A stretch of DNA of 64,000 nucleotides. Source: Tricholoma matsutake (Eukaryota > Basidiomycota > Agaricomycetes > Agaricales > Tricholomataceae). A program made the translations under genes and the position numbers. Positions 47,341 to 56,035 of this stretch are shown one piece after another. The stretch spans positions 11,966,001-12,030,000 of the forward strand of contig AP026539.1 of assembly GCA_026075535.2 (NCBI GenBank). The letters are read 5' to 3'. Under the pieces are notes generated by a model, which saw only the letters and a program-made list of their open reading frames with translations, made no database searches and had not been told where the DNA came from. Each line of letters begins with the position of its first letter. Within the stretch, counting starts at the first letter, position 1.

Positions 47341-48348
47341 GGGTACAGGTTGGCATTCAGACACCCATGGGTTTACCCATGCCATTGCCTAACTTCAACT
47401 TACAGGTACTCACTTACAACAATGCGACTGCTGCACCAATGCACCACACAAACAGGAACAACAACAGCAAGGGAAGACAAAAATGACAGGGGAACACCAA
47501 TGAGGATGGCAAGCAACAGCAGGACAATGGAACAATGATGGGAGATGAGGGGCTGATGAGGGGTGATGAAGAAACCCAAACAAAATAGGCCAAGACAATG
47601 GGGATGCCAATGGCAGTGATGGCAGGACAAAGAAGGCCAGGGCAGGACAATGGGACAATGGAGGACAAGGGGACAAGGAGGCCTTCATCCCCCAGCACCC
47701 CTAAAATTGATTTAAAAATTATATAATTGAAATGCTTAGAAGTGCAATTACAATATATTTTCATACAGCACAGGGCATCACAGGGTATCACAAGGTACTC
47801 TAGGGTGCTGTGTCCTGGGAAATAGCCTTTAACCCTGGGAAAGCTTGTGTCAAAAAGTGATTTTCCTGATGGATGGGAAAGGAATTTCATGCCAGAGCCA
47901 CACCAAGTTTTTGAGTCAGGTGATGTTGTTTACATTGTACAAATAAGACCATAGAATATCTATAATATTAACTCTGTAGTGCACTGGCATGGCAAAGCCT
48001 GCTACTACACTGGCTGCTTATCTCTGCTGAAAGTCTGAAACTGCAATTATAATTTCTTATATTACATAATGACTTTTTAACTATACCATGTTCTCAGACA
48101 GTTGGTGATGTTATGTGAAAGGGACTTGACCTCACCCTTGAACACCTTCTGCACTATTGTCGCATTCAGAATGGTTGCCATGATGGTGTCTGTGGATGTC
48201 AGGTCTTTCGAAGTGGTGGAGTTAGGAAGGGGGCAGGGAATGGTGTTATGGTGTCAGCATTGCCTAGCCTACTAGTCAGACATCCTGAGTGTTGACGGAG
48301 GTCATTGCTCTTCTCACTCCAGATTTTGGGTTGTCCTATCTTATATTA
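47341..48348. other. Interval without recognisable gene
   Basis: Contains AC/AG-rich low complexity (ACAACAGCAAGGG; GGACAATGGAGG near 47590-47690) that opens long frames on the opposite strand without domain similarity. Nothing else was recognised. Confidence 0.4.
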
Positions 48349-48696
48349 GTAGTGGTCAAAGTAGTGTGATTATTGTATGATTAATAGTGCAATTATTGAA
48401 TGATTATAAATCAAAAATCATGTCAATAATCTGAGTCACCTTGACCATGATGATTATTGAGGGCAATTACAGGGTGATTATGGACACAATTATTTTGACA
48501 GATCTATGATCATCTGCATGATATAAGCAAAAATGTAAGCACATCAAATAATTGCCTTTGATAATTGTACAAATAATCATTGAATCACCTCCAGAGGCAA
48601 TTTGATGATTCTGTGATTATTACAATAATCACACTTATCTGTGTCCCAAAAATTGTGTGCATAATCCACAGATAATTGCCCTATTTTGACCACTAC
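48349..48696. mobile_element. AT-rich MITE flanked by TA
   Basis: Starts GTAGTGGTCAAA and ends TTTTGACCACTAC, flanked by TA on both sides (48347-48348 and 48697-48698). This fits a Tc1/mariner-type MITE of 348 bp. The interior is full of ATAATCA/TGATTAT words in both orientations and has no ORF. Confidence 0.75.
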
Positions 48697-48739
48697 TATT
48701 CAACATCCACCACTATTTATTGTGCTGTTGCATATTAAT

Positions 48740-48985
48740 AGTGTCATTTTTGTTCATGTCCCATCTGAAACATGTTCATGAGGACAAATGGAGGGGATCA
48801 TGGGACCTTGAAAACCTTAATAGTGCACTTTTTGCTCATGTCCCATCTGAAACACAGCATGAGGACAAATGGAAGAGATCATGGGACCTCAAAAACCTTA
48901 ATAGTGCACTTTTTTCAAGTTTTTGCTCATGTCCCATCTGAAACATGTTCATGAGGTTGTGGCAAATCATGGGACCCAATTCAGG
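48740..48985. repeat. Tandem repeat, three units of ~82-91 bp
   Basis: CATGTCCCATCTGAAACA recurs at about 48755, 48837 and 48928. Each is followed by GAGGACAAATGGA-type and GATCATGGGACC sequence; the third unit is truncated. Confidence 0.85.
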
Positions 48986-49249
48986 CCAGATCATGGATTT
49001 TTGCTGGCACCCCATAAATCCACTACTAAAGTAGTGGGAATATGGGGCAATCATTTTGTGGGAATGATGCTGTGATGCCATCACTACTTTTGTGTGGGAT
49101 GACCTTTTCATGGGAATGATTATGTAAAATTGGTCATCCTTGGTCATCCTTGGTTAGCCTTGGTCAGCCTTAGTCAGAGATGACAAATATAGCTGAGTTT
49201 CAAATTTCATCATCTCATAGAGGTGGGCTGAGTATGAAAGGAGCAAGGG

Positions 49250-49400
49250 GTGGGAGGGTGTGAGTGGGGAGGTGGGAGAGTTAGTGGTGGGAGGGTTAGT
49301 GGTGGGAGGGTTAGTGGAGGGTGAGGAGAGTGATGAGGGGGAGGAGGAGGGGGTGAGGGGTGAGGGGTGGGAGGTGGGAGGGAGGGGGAGAGCAAGGAAG
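49250..49400 (+). repeat. G-rich purine minisatellite
   Basis: Dense GGGTGGGAGGG and GTTAGTGGTGGGAGG units on the plus strand, with many G-runs of three or more at short spacing, so it can in principle form G-quadruplexes. Opposite-strand frames here are pure Pro/Ser/Thr low complexity and are not genes. Confidence 0.75.
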
Positions 49401-49918
49401 AGGGAAGGATATAAGGGCAACCTCAGCCTCTAGCAAAGTGAAATCTGAAGTTAAGATTATACTACATATTACAGGGATTGAAGGTGCACCTAGCAAAGGG
49501 AAATCTGAAGAGAAAACTCTAAGGACCCCTTTGCCAATGCCCAGTATATATGAAGACTGCAAAAATCAAATAATAATCTAAAAATAGAAAAGGCAGAGAT
49601 AGGCAGATCAAGGCCACCAAATGACATCATACCAAGGGGTAGATGTCGGAAGGGGGGCTCTGCCTCTAAATATGACACTGTCAACATGCACAAATGTGAT
49701 AGAAAGGGAAATTAGTAATAAATTAAGGAAAAATCATAGAAAATGAAGAATAGAAGCAAATGAAGTGAGGAAAAATATAGGACAAATGTAAAAAATGGGA
49801 GAAACACACAGAGCACCCCCCTAGTCCCCTTCCATCACCCCTTCTCTAAGATGCATTGCCCCAATGCATTTGAAATTGCATATGACCAAAGTCAGTGACT
49901 TGGTGCAGCAGTGTGCTG

Positions 49919-50413
49919 TCAATGGAATTCCTTGACTAACTGAGGGGCATTCACATTGGACTCTTCAACCCATGAGTTCTCCTCATACCCATAACCCTTC
50001 CAGTGCACCAAATACTGGGGTTTTCCTGGCTGTCCAAGATTGACTCGACTTCATACTGGGGTTCTCTCTTGATCACTTTAGGTGGTGGTGGTGGACATGA
50101 ATGGCATCCTGGGAATGGATCTGGGGGAGCTGGAAGGAGTTTGATGACATGGAAGACTGGGTGGAGTCTGGACATGGAGGCTGGGAGGCATAGACAATAG
50201 GCATGCATTCCAACACACTTGACAATGTGGAAAGGTCCCAGGAAGTGATGAGTGAGTTTCTTGGATGGATGCATAGTGGAGATGTCACTGGAGTCAAGGT
50301 AAACTTGATCACCAACCTTGTACTGAGTGGTCAGAGAATGGCATTGGTTGTAAAGGTGCACCATGTCATCCTTCACCTTCACTAAGGCTGCCTTTGCCTC
50401 CTCCAAGCTATCC
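49919..50413 (-). pseudogene. Chromovirus C fragment: integrase C-terminus and chromodomain
   Basis: On the minus strand: a helical linker (SLEEAKAALVKVKDDM), the GPY-like module (FLGPFHIVKCVGMHAYCLCLP, LHPVFHVIKLLPAP) and a chromodomain beginning YEVESILDSQENP. A 1-bp loss near 50030 shifts the frame, after which YLVHWKGYGYEENSW and NVNAPQLVKEFH complete the chromodomain to TGA at 49919-49921. The upstream part is cut off at the hAT insertion (TSD CTGTTAAG). Purine-rich GGGGACTAGGGGGG further downstream on the same strand (about 49815-49835) may be its purine tract and mark the start of its 3' LTR. Confidence 0.8.
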
Positions 50414-50631
50414 CTGTTAAGTAGTGTTTTAAGGTCCAGTTTTCGATCCCCAAGAGGGCAACCATGGACTGCAACTGGTCCAAACCATTGCCCAAACTTG
50501 GAGGACTGCAACCAAACCAAATAGGACCGGTCCTATTTGGTTCGGTTGCCCCAAAAGACTGGTTTTGACCAGTTTTTTCTACTATTTTTACAGTCTAATT
50601 AAATTTTATTACAAAACAAATTACATCACCC

Positions 50632-51394
50632 TGCGAGCAGGTGCTCGTAGTGGTGGAGTTGCTAATAGAAAGAATAAAGAAAAAGACCAAAGAAAAAAAG
50701 AAAGAAAAAGAAATGACACCCATCTCACAATTGTTGCGAGAGTGGGCATCATATGTTATCCCCCCAATATTCCTTGTTGTCGGCCCCACGTTGTTGTATG
50801 TTGTTCCTTGCATTGCTGTCCCTGTTGTCATTCATCGCCCTCGCGTTGCCATCCCTGCGTCATCATGCATCATCCCCTCCCTGTTTTTGTCACCGTCCTC
50901 TCCATTTTCATCCTCATTCGTTGTGTTCTCCCTGTCATTTGGGTCATTCATTCAGTGGCTCGCAGGCGGGATGGTGGTGCTAAGCAATGTGGCACCCATT
51001 GTGGTCTGGGAACAGAACCACCCTGTGAGCAGAGGCTCACAGCAGCGGCATAGGGCAGGTGGAAGCTCACAGGGGTGACGGAGGGCAAGGGGGTGTTGTC
51101 AAATCTAAAACAAAATCAAGTTGTTAGTAAAAAAAAGAATTTGACAATACAGAAGAATGCACCCAGGGCCCAAACAATGCTAGTTCATTTGGGCGCTTTG
51201 TGTTCATTCATTTGTGGTGGCGAGGCTCTGAGCTAGGCAGGGTGGGTGTCACTAGAGGGTCCCCGTTGGCGTTGGTGGCATCGTTCCCATTGGCGTCGCT
51301 CCTGCTGGTGTCATCCCTGTTGGTGGTGTTGTGACATGGTGTCAGCCATGGTTAGAAACACAACCCGTTGCCACCCTGCGAGCCTCTGCTTGCA
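50632..51394. repeat. Hairpin repeats inside H3
   Basis: Copies at 50632-50650 (TGCGAGCAGGTGCTCGTA), 51024-51042 (TGTGAGCAGAGGCTCACA) and 51378-51394 (TGCGAGCCTCTGCTTGCA), and a half-copy at 50953 (CAGTGGCTCGCAGG). CCACCC precedes most of them and GCGGCATAGGGC follows two. Confidence 0.8.
51105..51162 (-). other. Intron-like module 1 in H3
   Basis: Donor GTGCATTC follows the exon end TTGTTTGGGCCCTGG. TTTTTACTAACAACTTG carries a branch-site-like ACTAAC, and TTTTGTTTTAG is the acceptor. Confidence 0.5.
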
Positions 51395-51446
51395 GGCGCA
51401 GCATAGGGCACAGCATCGTTGGTGGTGGGCAGCAAAAGATAGGAAC

Positions 51447-51502
51447 CTAAAAAGAATAAATAACTATTAGTTAGTAGAAGTAATAAAGAAAGAAAAAGAC
51501 AC
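51447..51502 (-). other. Intron-like module 2 in H3
   Basis: Donor GTGTCTTT follows the exon end TTGTTTGGGCTGTAG. A pyrimidine-rich stretch, TTCTACTAACTAATAG and TTCTTTTTAG follow, then GTTCC. Length is 56 bp, typical of Agaricomycete introns. Confidence 0.5.
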
Positions 51503-52059
51503 CCTACAGCCCAAACAACAAACTAGCATCATTTGGGCCACTTTCGCCATGTTCATTTGTTGTTCATGGGCTTGTGGTGGTCATTCTCAGCATGGTTGTG
51601 GAAAGAACTGAAGTTGTGGCGTGATTGCAGTATTGTGGGAAATGTCTAAATGGTGGTGCCACTTAATTTTTCTGCAGTGCAAGCATGACCAAATGGTCCG
51701 TGTGCAGCCACAGGTATATAAGCACTTGTTTCACCAGTGCTTATTTCCCCGGCCTTGTTCCATTATCCGTTACAAGTAGTTTAAAGATAGTTATGTAGTA
51801 ACTTTTGTAATAATATTAGTTCTTTTACATGTAATGTATGTACTATTAGTTCTGAAGTATTATATGGGTAGAAGACTGGTTGCAACCAATTGCAACTGGT
51901 CTTCGAACAGTTTTCAAAGATTTCTAAAATGAGGCAACCGGCAACCGGGCTGACCCCAAATGTGGGCAACCGCAACCAAAAAAAAAACTGGACCGAGGTT
52001 CGGTCCAGTTCAGTCCTATGGTCTTTTCTGGTCCTATGGACTGGACCTTGAAACACTAC

Positions 52060-52449
52060 TGTTAAGACTATTGGTCCTTAACTCAGCCTTGGCTTCATAT
52101 ATCACAGTTGGAGGCTTTCCAACTGTATCAGTGTCACAGTAGGAGGCTTTCCTACTGTATTGGGTTCTGTCCTGGACTTGGGTGCTTCCCTAGTTGATAT
52201 GGCTGTCTGTACTCAGAGGCTTTCTGAGTAGACCATCTGTTCTTGTATCACAGTTGGAGGCTTTCCAACTGTCAAGTTCAAGTTATCACAGCTAGGGGCT
52301 TCCTAAGCTGTCGAGTGTTCAGAGTGAGTTTAAGACTGCAGCTTATATACAGTTTGAAGATATTTATCATCCAATTGGAACAAGAGATCTTTGTCAATTA
52401 ATAATAGAAAGAACAATAGAAAAGTAAGCCTCATGCTAAGTATGAGGCA
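52060..52449. repeat. Candidate LTR or element end containing a hairpin array
   Basis: Before the hAT insertion the sequence read ...TATCC-CTGTTAAGACTATTGG, so a TGTTAAG-starting unit abuts chromovirus C. It continues through six hairpins, an A-rich stretch (AATTAATAATAGAAAGAAC) and a terminal stem-loop GCCTCAT/ATGAGGC (52428-52448). Start motif, size and position suggest an LTR, but no second copy is in the window to prove it. Confidence 0.4.
52104..52311. repeat. Array of six stem-loops with near-constant GGCTT loop
   Basis: Stem-loops at 52104-52126, 52136-52158, 52176-52194, 52210-52230, 52250-52272 and 52288-52311. Arms: ACAGTTGGA/TCCAACTGT, ACAGTAGGA/TCCTACTGT, ACTTGGG/CCCTAGT (one mismatch), TACTCAGA/TCTGAGTA, ACAGTTGGA/TCCAACTGT, ACAGCTAGG/CCTAAGCTGT (one bulge). 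The loop is GGCTT in five and TGCTT in one. Stems differ in sequence but keep pairing. Confidence 0.85.
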
Positions 52450-52789
52450 TCCGATGTCGCAGATCTGATGTCAAGGACCCTATGTCAAGGAGTGGTGCAG
52501 TGCAGCACATCAAATGGTGGGAGTCAGACGTTGAAGAGTCTCCCATCAGAATGAGTCAAGTCAAATGGGAAGAAAAAAATGAAGTACCCGGTCTCGCCAA
52601 CATACATCTGGTCTTCCTGGGTTACAATAATGAAAATCATAACATCACCCTCTCTCTATCTTTGAAGTCACTGACTTTGATCAATGTCTGTTCCTCCTTC
52701 TTTTGTCAGGCAGTGGGGTGGGTCAAGGGTTGAGGGAATCAATTGGAGCATAGCAGTGTTCCTAATTCTCCATGTTCCCCAAACAGGAG

Positions 52790-53176
52790 TCACCTTGCCA
52801 GGTCGTATCTGCTCTCCTCATCGTGGTGAGCATTCCATGGGAGGTCTGTCCACAGAGGTCTGCTCATGCCTGCTAGTGGCCTTCTGCCAGGGGTGAGGCT
52901 GCTTTGATCAATATAGAAGTCTTCAGGGAAGTAGTCTTCATCATTGAGTTCCCCTTCAAAGCACCACTCCTCAAACTTCATCCTCACCCAGGTCAGGTCT
53001 GCCTTCATGCTCCTCCAGGCAAAGAGGCAGCACTTTGGACAGGTTGAGGATACCCTCCTTATCCAATCATCCCTTGTTATCCAGAAGGGAATCCCATGTG
53101 GGCATACCCAAGAGGGTCTGCCTGGGAGTATGTTCATCAATGGTCCTTGATTAATGACTGTTCGTCCAGTCATCAC
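52790..53176 (-). pseudogene. Possible downstream ORF of chromovirus D
   Basis: A 128-codon frame with Trp-rich and acidic stretches (WVRMKFEEWCFEGELNDEDY) lies just downstream of the chromodomain of element D on the same strand, in another frame. A CPHGIPFW...CPKCC pattern could bind metal. I do not recognise it; it may belong to the 3' region of D. Confidence 0.35.
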
Positions 53177-53271
53177 TGTGGTTCATATTTGGTTCTGTCT
53201 CTGTAGTAGTGAAGGAATGGGGAACATTCTTTGGTTTCTTTGCAGTTGCTGGGTGTTCTGGTCTGGGGGTC

Positions 53272-54327
53272 CTACAGTTGTTGTCGCTGTTTATATGCCC
53301 CTAGGATTGTGTTCACATGTTTCAGGTTTCCCTCAGGCTCCCATGAGTTCTCCAAGGTTGGGTATCTGACCCACTTCACTAGGAAGTGCATGGTCTTTCC
53401 TTTCTTCTTGTGTCTGATGATCACTTCCACTTTGTACTCCAATTTGCCTTCTATCAGGTCAGGCGGTGGCTTTGGGAAGTTTGGTCCATGTGTCTCAGTT
53501 TCTTTATATGGGGAAAGGAGTGCCGCATGGAATACCAGGTGTATTTTCCACTGTTCTGGTAGCTTCAGTTGGTAGGGGAGTGGGCTTAGGACCTTCTCAA
53601 TGGTGAACGGTCCTTCTCTCTTCGGCGCAAGCTTCCTTGTTGCATGTGTTGTTTTGAGGTTCTTTGCTTTGAGCCATACTTTGTCTCCTTCTTTGAATGG
53701 GGTGAAGTGTCTTGTCGTCCTTTCCACCATCATCTGTCTGGCTAACTTGTGTGTTGCCTTCGCTTCATCCCAGGCCCATTGCAGGGAGACAATTTGCTTT
53801 TCTATGGCCGGTATGTTCGTTTTCAGGTAGGGGAGTGAGATCACCTTGGGTTCATAGCCCATCATGAGGTAGAATGGGGAGTCCTTCTGTATGGAGTGCA
53901 TTCTCTGGTTGTGTGTGAACTCCACAGTCAGGAGGGGGTGCTTCCAATTTTCCTGGTTGTTCAAGCAGAATATCTGCAGGTACACCTCCACTTCTTGATT
54001 CACCCATTCTGTTTCCCCATCGGTCTGGGGGTGGCATGCTGTGCTCATCACCAGCTTGATTCCGAGCAATCTTCCTAGCTCTTGGAAAAGCTGTGAGGCA
54101 AATCTGGGATCCCTGTCAGAGATGATCTTGTCTGGGAGGCCAAATCACTTGTAGATGTAGTCTAGATAGAGGGTGGCTGCTCCCAATGCATCCACAGTTT
54201 TCCTGCAAGGAATTGAAATTACCCCCTTCATAAGCCCATGGTCTACCACAACCATGAGCACATCATAACCATTGGACTCAGGTAGGTCAGTTATAAAGTC
54301 CATTGTCACCATTGCGAATGGTCTCAT
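53272..54327 (-). pseudogene. Chromovirus D fragment: integrase core and chromodomain
   Basis: Minus-strand integrase: MVTMDFITDLPESNGYD (first Asp), a TGA near 54145, SDRDPRFASQLFQELG (second Asp), CHPQTDGETEWVNQEVE (Glu), then the helical linker and GPY-like module (KREGPFTIEKVLSP). The chromodomain is YKVEVIIRHKKKGKTMHFLV with KWVRYPTLENSWEPEGNL, ending at TAG 53272-53274. Everything upstream of about 54350 is missing because element E begins there (TGTTAACC at 54361). RT and gag of D are not in the window. Confidence 0.88.
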
Positions 54328-54649
54328 TGCTTCAGATTTGATTGTCTGTCGTTGGGTGAGTGTTAACCTTCTTCTTGTAATCCTGGCTTACTCATCTATT
54401 GACACACCAGCACACCTTTCCTATATAGACACAAACACGGACCCTTGTGCTTATCTCCTTTTTTCCCACTTCCACTCACATTCCAGTACTCTGTTGTATC
54501 GTTCTACTGCTTCCACTATATATACTGGTCCTATTTCTGTCTAGGTTCTCTATGAGTGTTGCTTACTGAGGTAAGCTTCCACTTTTTTTTGAAATAACAA
54601 CCAAGGAAAAGAAAAACCACTGTCGTTGCACATCAACAGCCACTTACTG

Positions 54650-56035
54650 ATCAACCCTACATGAACCTTTACTTCTGACAAACTATCTTGTAAAGGTGCC
54701 ATACTTCCTTCATGTGCATTGACACGCCTACATCGCAATGTGTCCTCAGCACTGGCAACCCCAGTTCCATGCACTGTTCCTTCACGAGCTCCTGGCAACA
54801 CCTCTGCTCCATTGCTTTCTCCTGTACCAGAGTCTGATTCTCCTCTGACCCCAATTACTGAAATGCCGATGCCGCCAACCGTGCATACAGTCACATTTCT
54901 GTTACCTGTTCCATGTTCTCCATTGACCCCACCACCTGCTCCTCCTGTTCTGCCAGCTACCCATAACTCGCCTTCTTCATCCATTTCCTCGGACTCTTCT
55001 TGTGATTTCTGAATGCTCTCTGTGCACTCCCAAGTTGCAATGTTGTACATTTCCAAACAAGTTGCCACTGTTGAACATGTCCATCAGTCGAAATCTCCAG
55101 TACTCACTGCGGGAGAGATTGAAGCTGAGGTCATGCACGAGTTTGAATTATGCTGTATGAACTTTTTTGGGGAGAAAGAAGTGAAGCTGGAGGATCAAAT
55201 GTGCAAGATCCTCGGCAGTTTTCGAGACACATGCATTTGGAATTGGATTGGTGGCAACTGTGACCACATTGTAGCATTATCCTTCACCTCCTTCATGGGG
55301 GAGATGTGCAGTAACTACTTGGACCCAGATTGGGTTCCTGTCATCCATTGTCGAATCCTTTCTGCTGCTATAAAGCCTAACGAGCCTTTCTGGGATTGGT
55401 TCTCGCACATCCAGTCTCTTAACTCCATCATTGCCAACACCCCAGTTTATTTCTCTGACAAAGCATTATGCGACAAGCTTGAGTCAGGTCTAGATCTGGA
55501 ACTAACCTGCCACTGTACTGCTGGAAAGGTCAACACAACACTAAACCTGTGGCCATGGGCATTGGAGGTCAAGCAGATCAATGAGAATCGATGTGCAGAC
55601 CTCAAGCATGCATGTGAGGAGGCTGAGCTGGTTTTCAACAGGCGTGAAGACAATTCGAAACGTTGCTGTCTAGGGAATGGTGCAGGGGAGCCACCTGCTC
55701 ACTCATCTGTGCCCCCTACTGATACAATCAATGCAGTTAATACCACCATCCGACAGCTCTTGCCGCTCACCACCAAGGAGCACGAGTTGCTTGATGCCAA
55801 CAACAGGTGTCGTAAGTGCCACCATCTAAATGTCTACCACTTCTCTTCATCATGCCCATATGGCTTTCCAGGTGCTGCATTGTACATGGGCCTCGTCGAC
55901 CATATGACTGCACTGCCCCTTGCACCAATTACAAGTATGTCACTGAATGTCCCTGCTGTGTCTGCACTGCCCACCTCTGCCCTGAAATTGAAAAATACTC
56001 CCTGACCTGTCACTGCTCTTGGTTCTTGGGCTGAT
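54650..56035 (+). pseudogene. gag: Chromovirus E gag
   Basis: A Pro/Thr-rich N-terminus (PPAPPVLPATHNSPSSS) precedes a TGA at 55010-55012 at a plausible Arg position. Then comes a capsid-like core (ILGSFRDTCIWNWI, LDPDWVPVIHCRIL, PFWDWFSHIQSLNSII, LCDKLESGLD) and a Cys/His segment CRKCHHLNVYHFSSSC near 55807. The Cys/His spacing is unusual (CxxC then H and C at longer distance) against the usual CCHC knuckle. TGA codons mark the C-terminal end near 56003 and 56034. Confidence 0.75.

Larger units (their letters stand above)
50422..52058. mobile_element. Non-autonomous hAT-like element H3
   Basis: Starts TAGTGTTTTAAGGTCC and ends GGACCTTGAAACACTA. A perfect 8-bp duplication CTGTTAAG flanks it (50414-50421 and 52059-52066). 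Length is 1637 bp. It shares ends, subterminal CAACCAGTC/GGTTGCCCCAAAAGACTGG words, hairpins and intron-like modules with H2, so the two are separate insertions of one family. No transposase encoded. Confidence 0.92.

Noticed and set aside
47241..47690. Frames around the AC/AG-rich stretch after chromovirus B
   Set aside because: Low-complexity translation on both strands without motif or exon structure.
49154..49420. Pro/Ser/Thr-rich minus-strand frames
   Set aside because: Pure complement of the G-rich minisatellite.
52104..52311. Possible CRISPR-like array
   Set aside because: The units are self-complementary hairpins with varying stems and no uniform repeat/spacer lengths, and the organism is a fungus.
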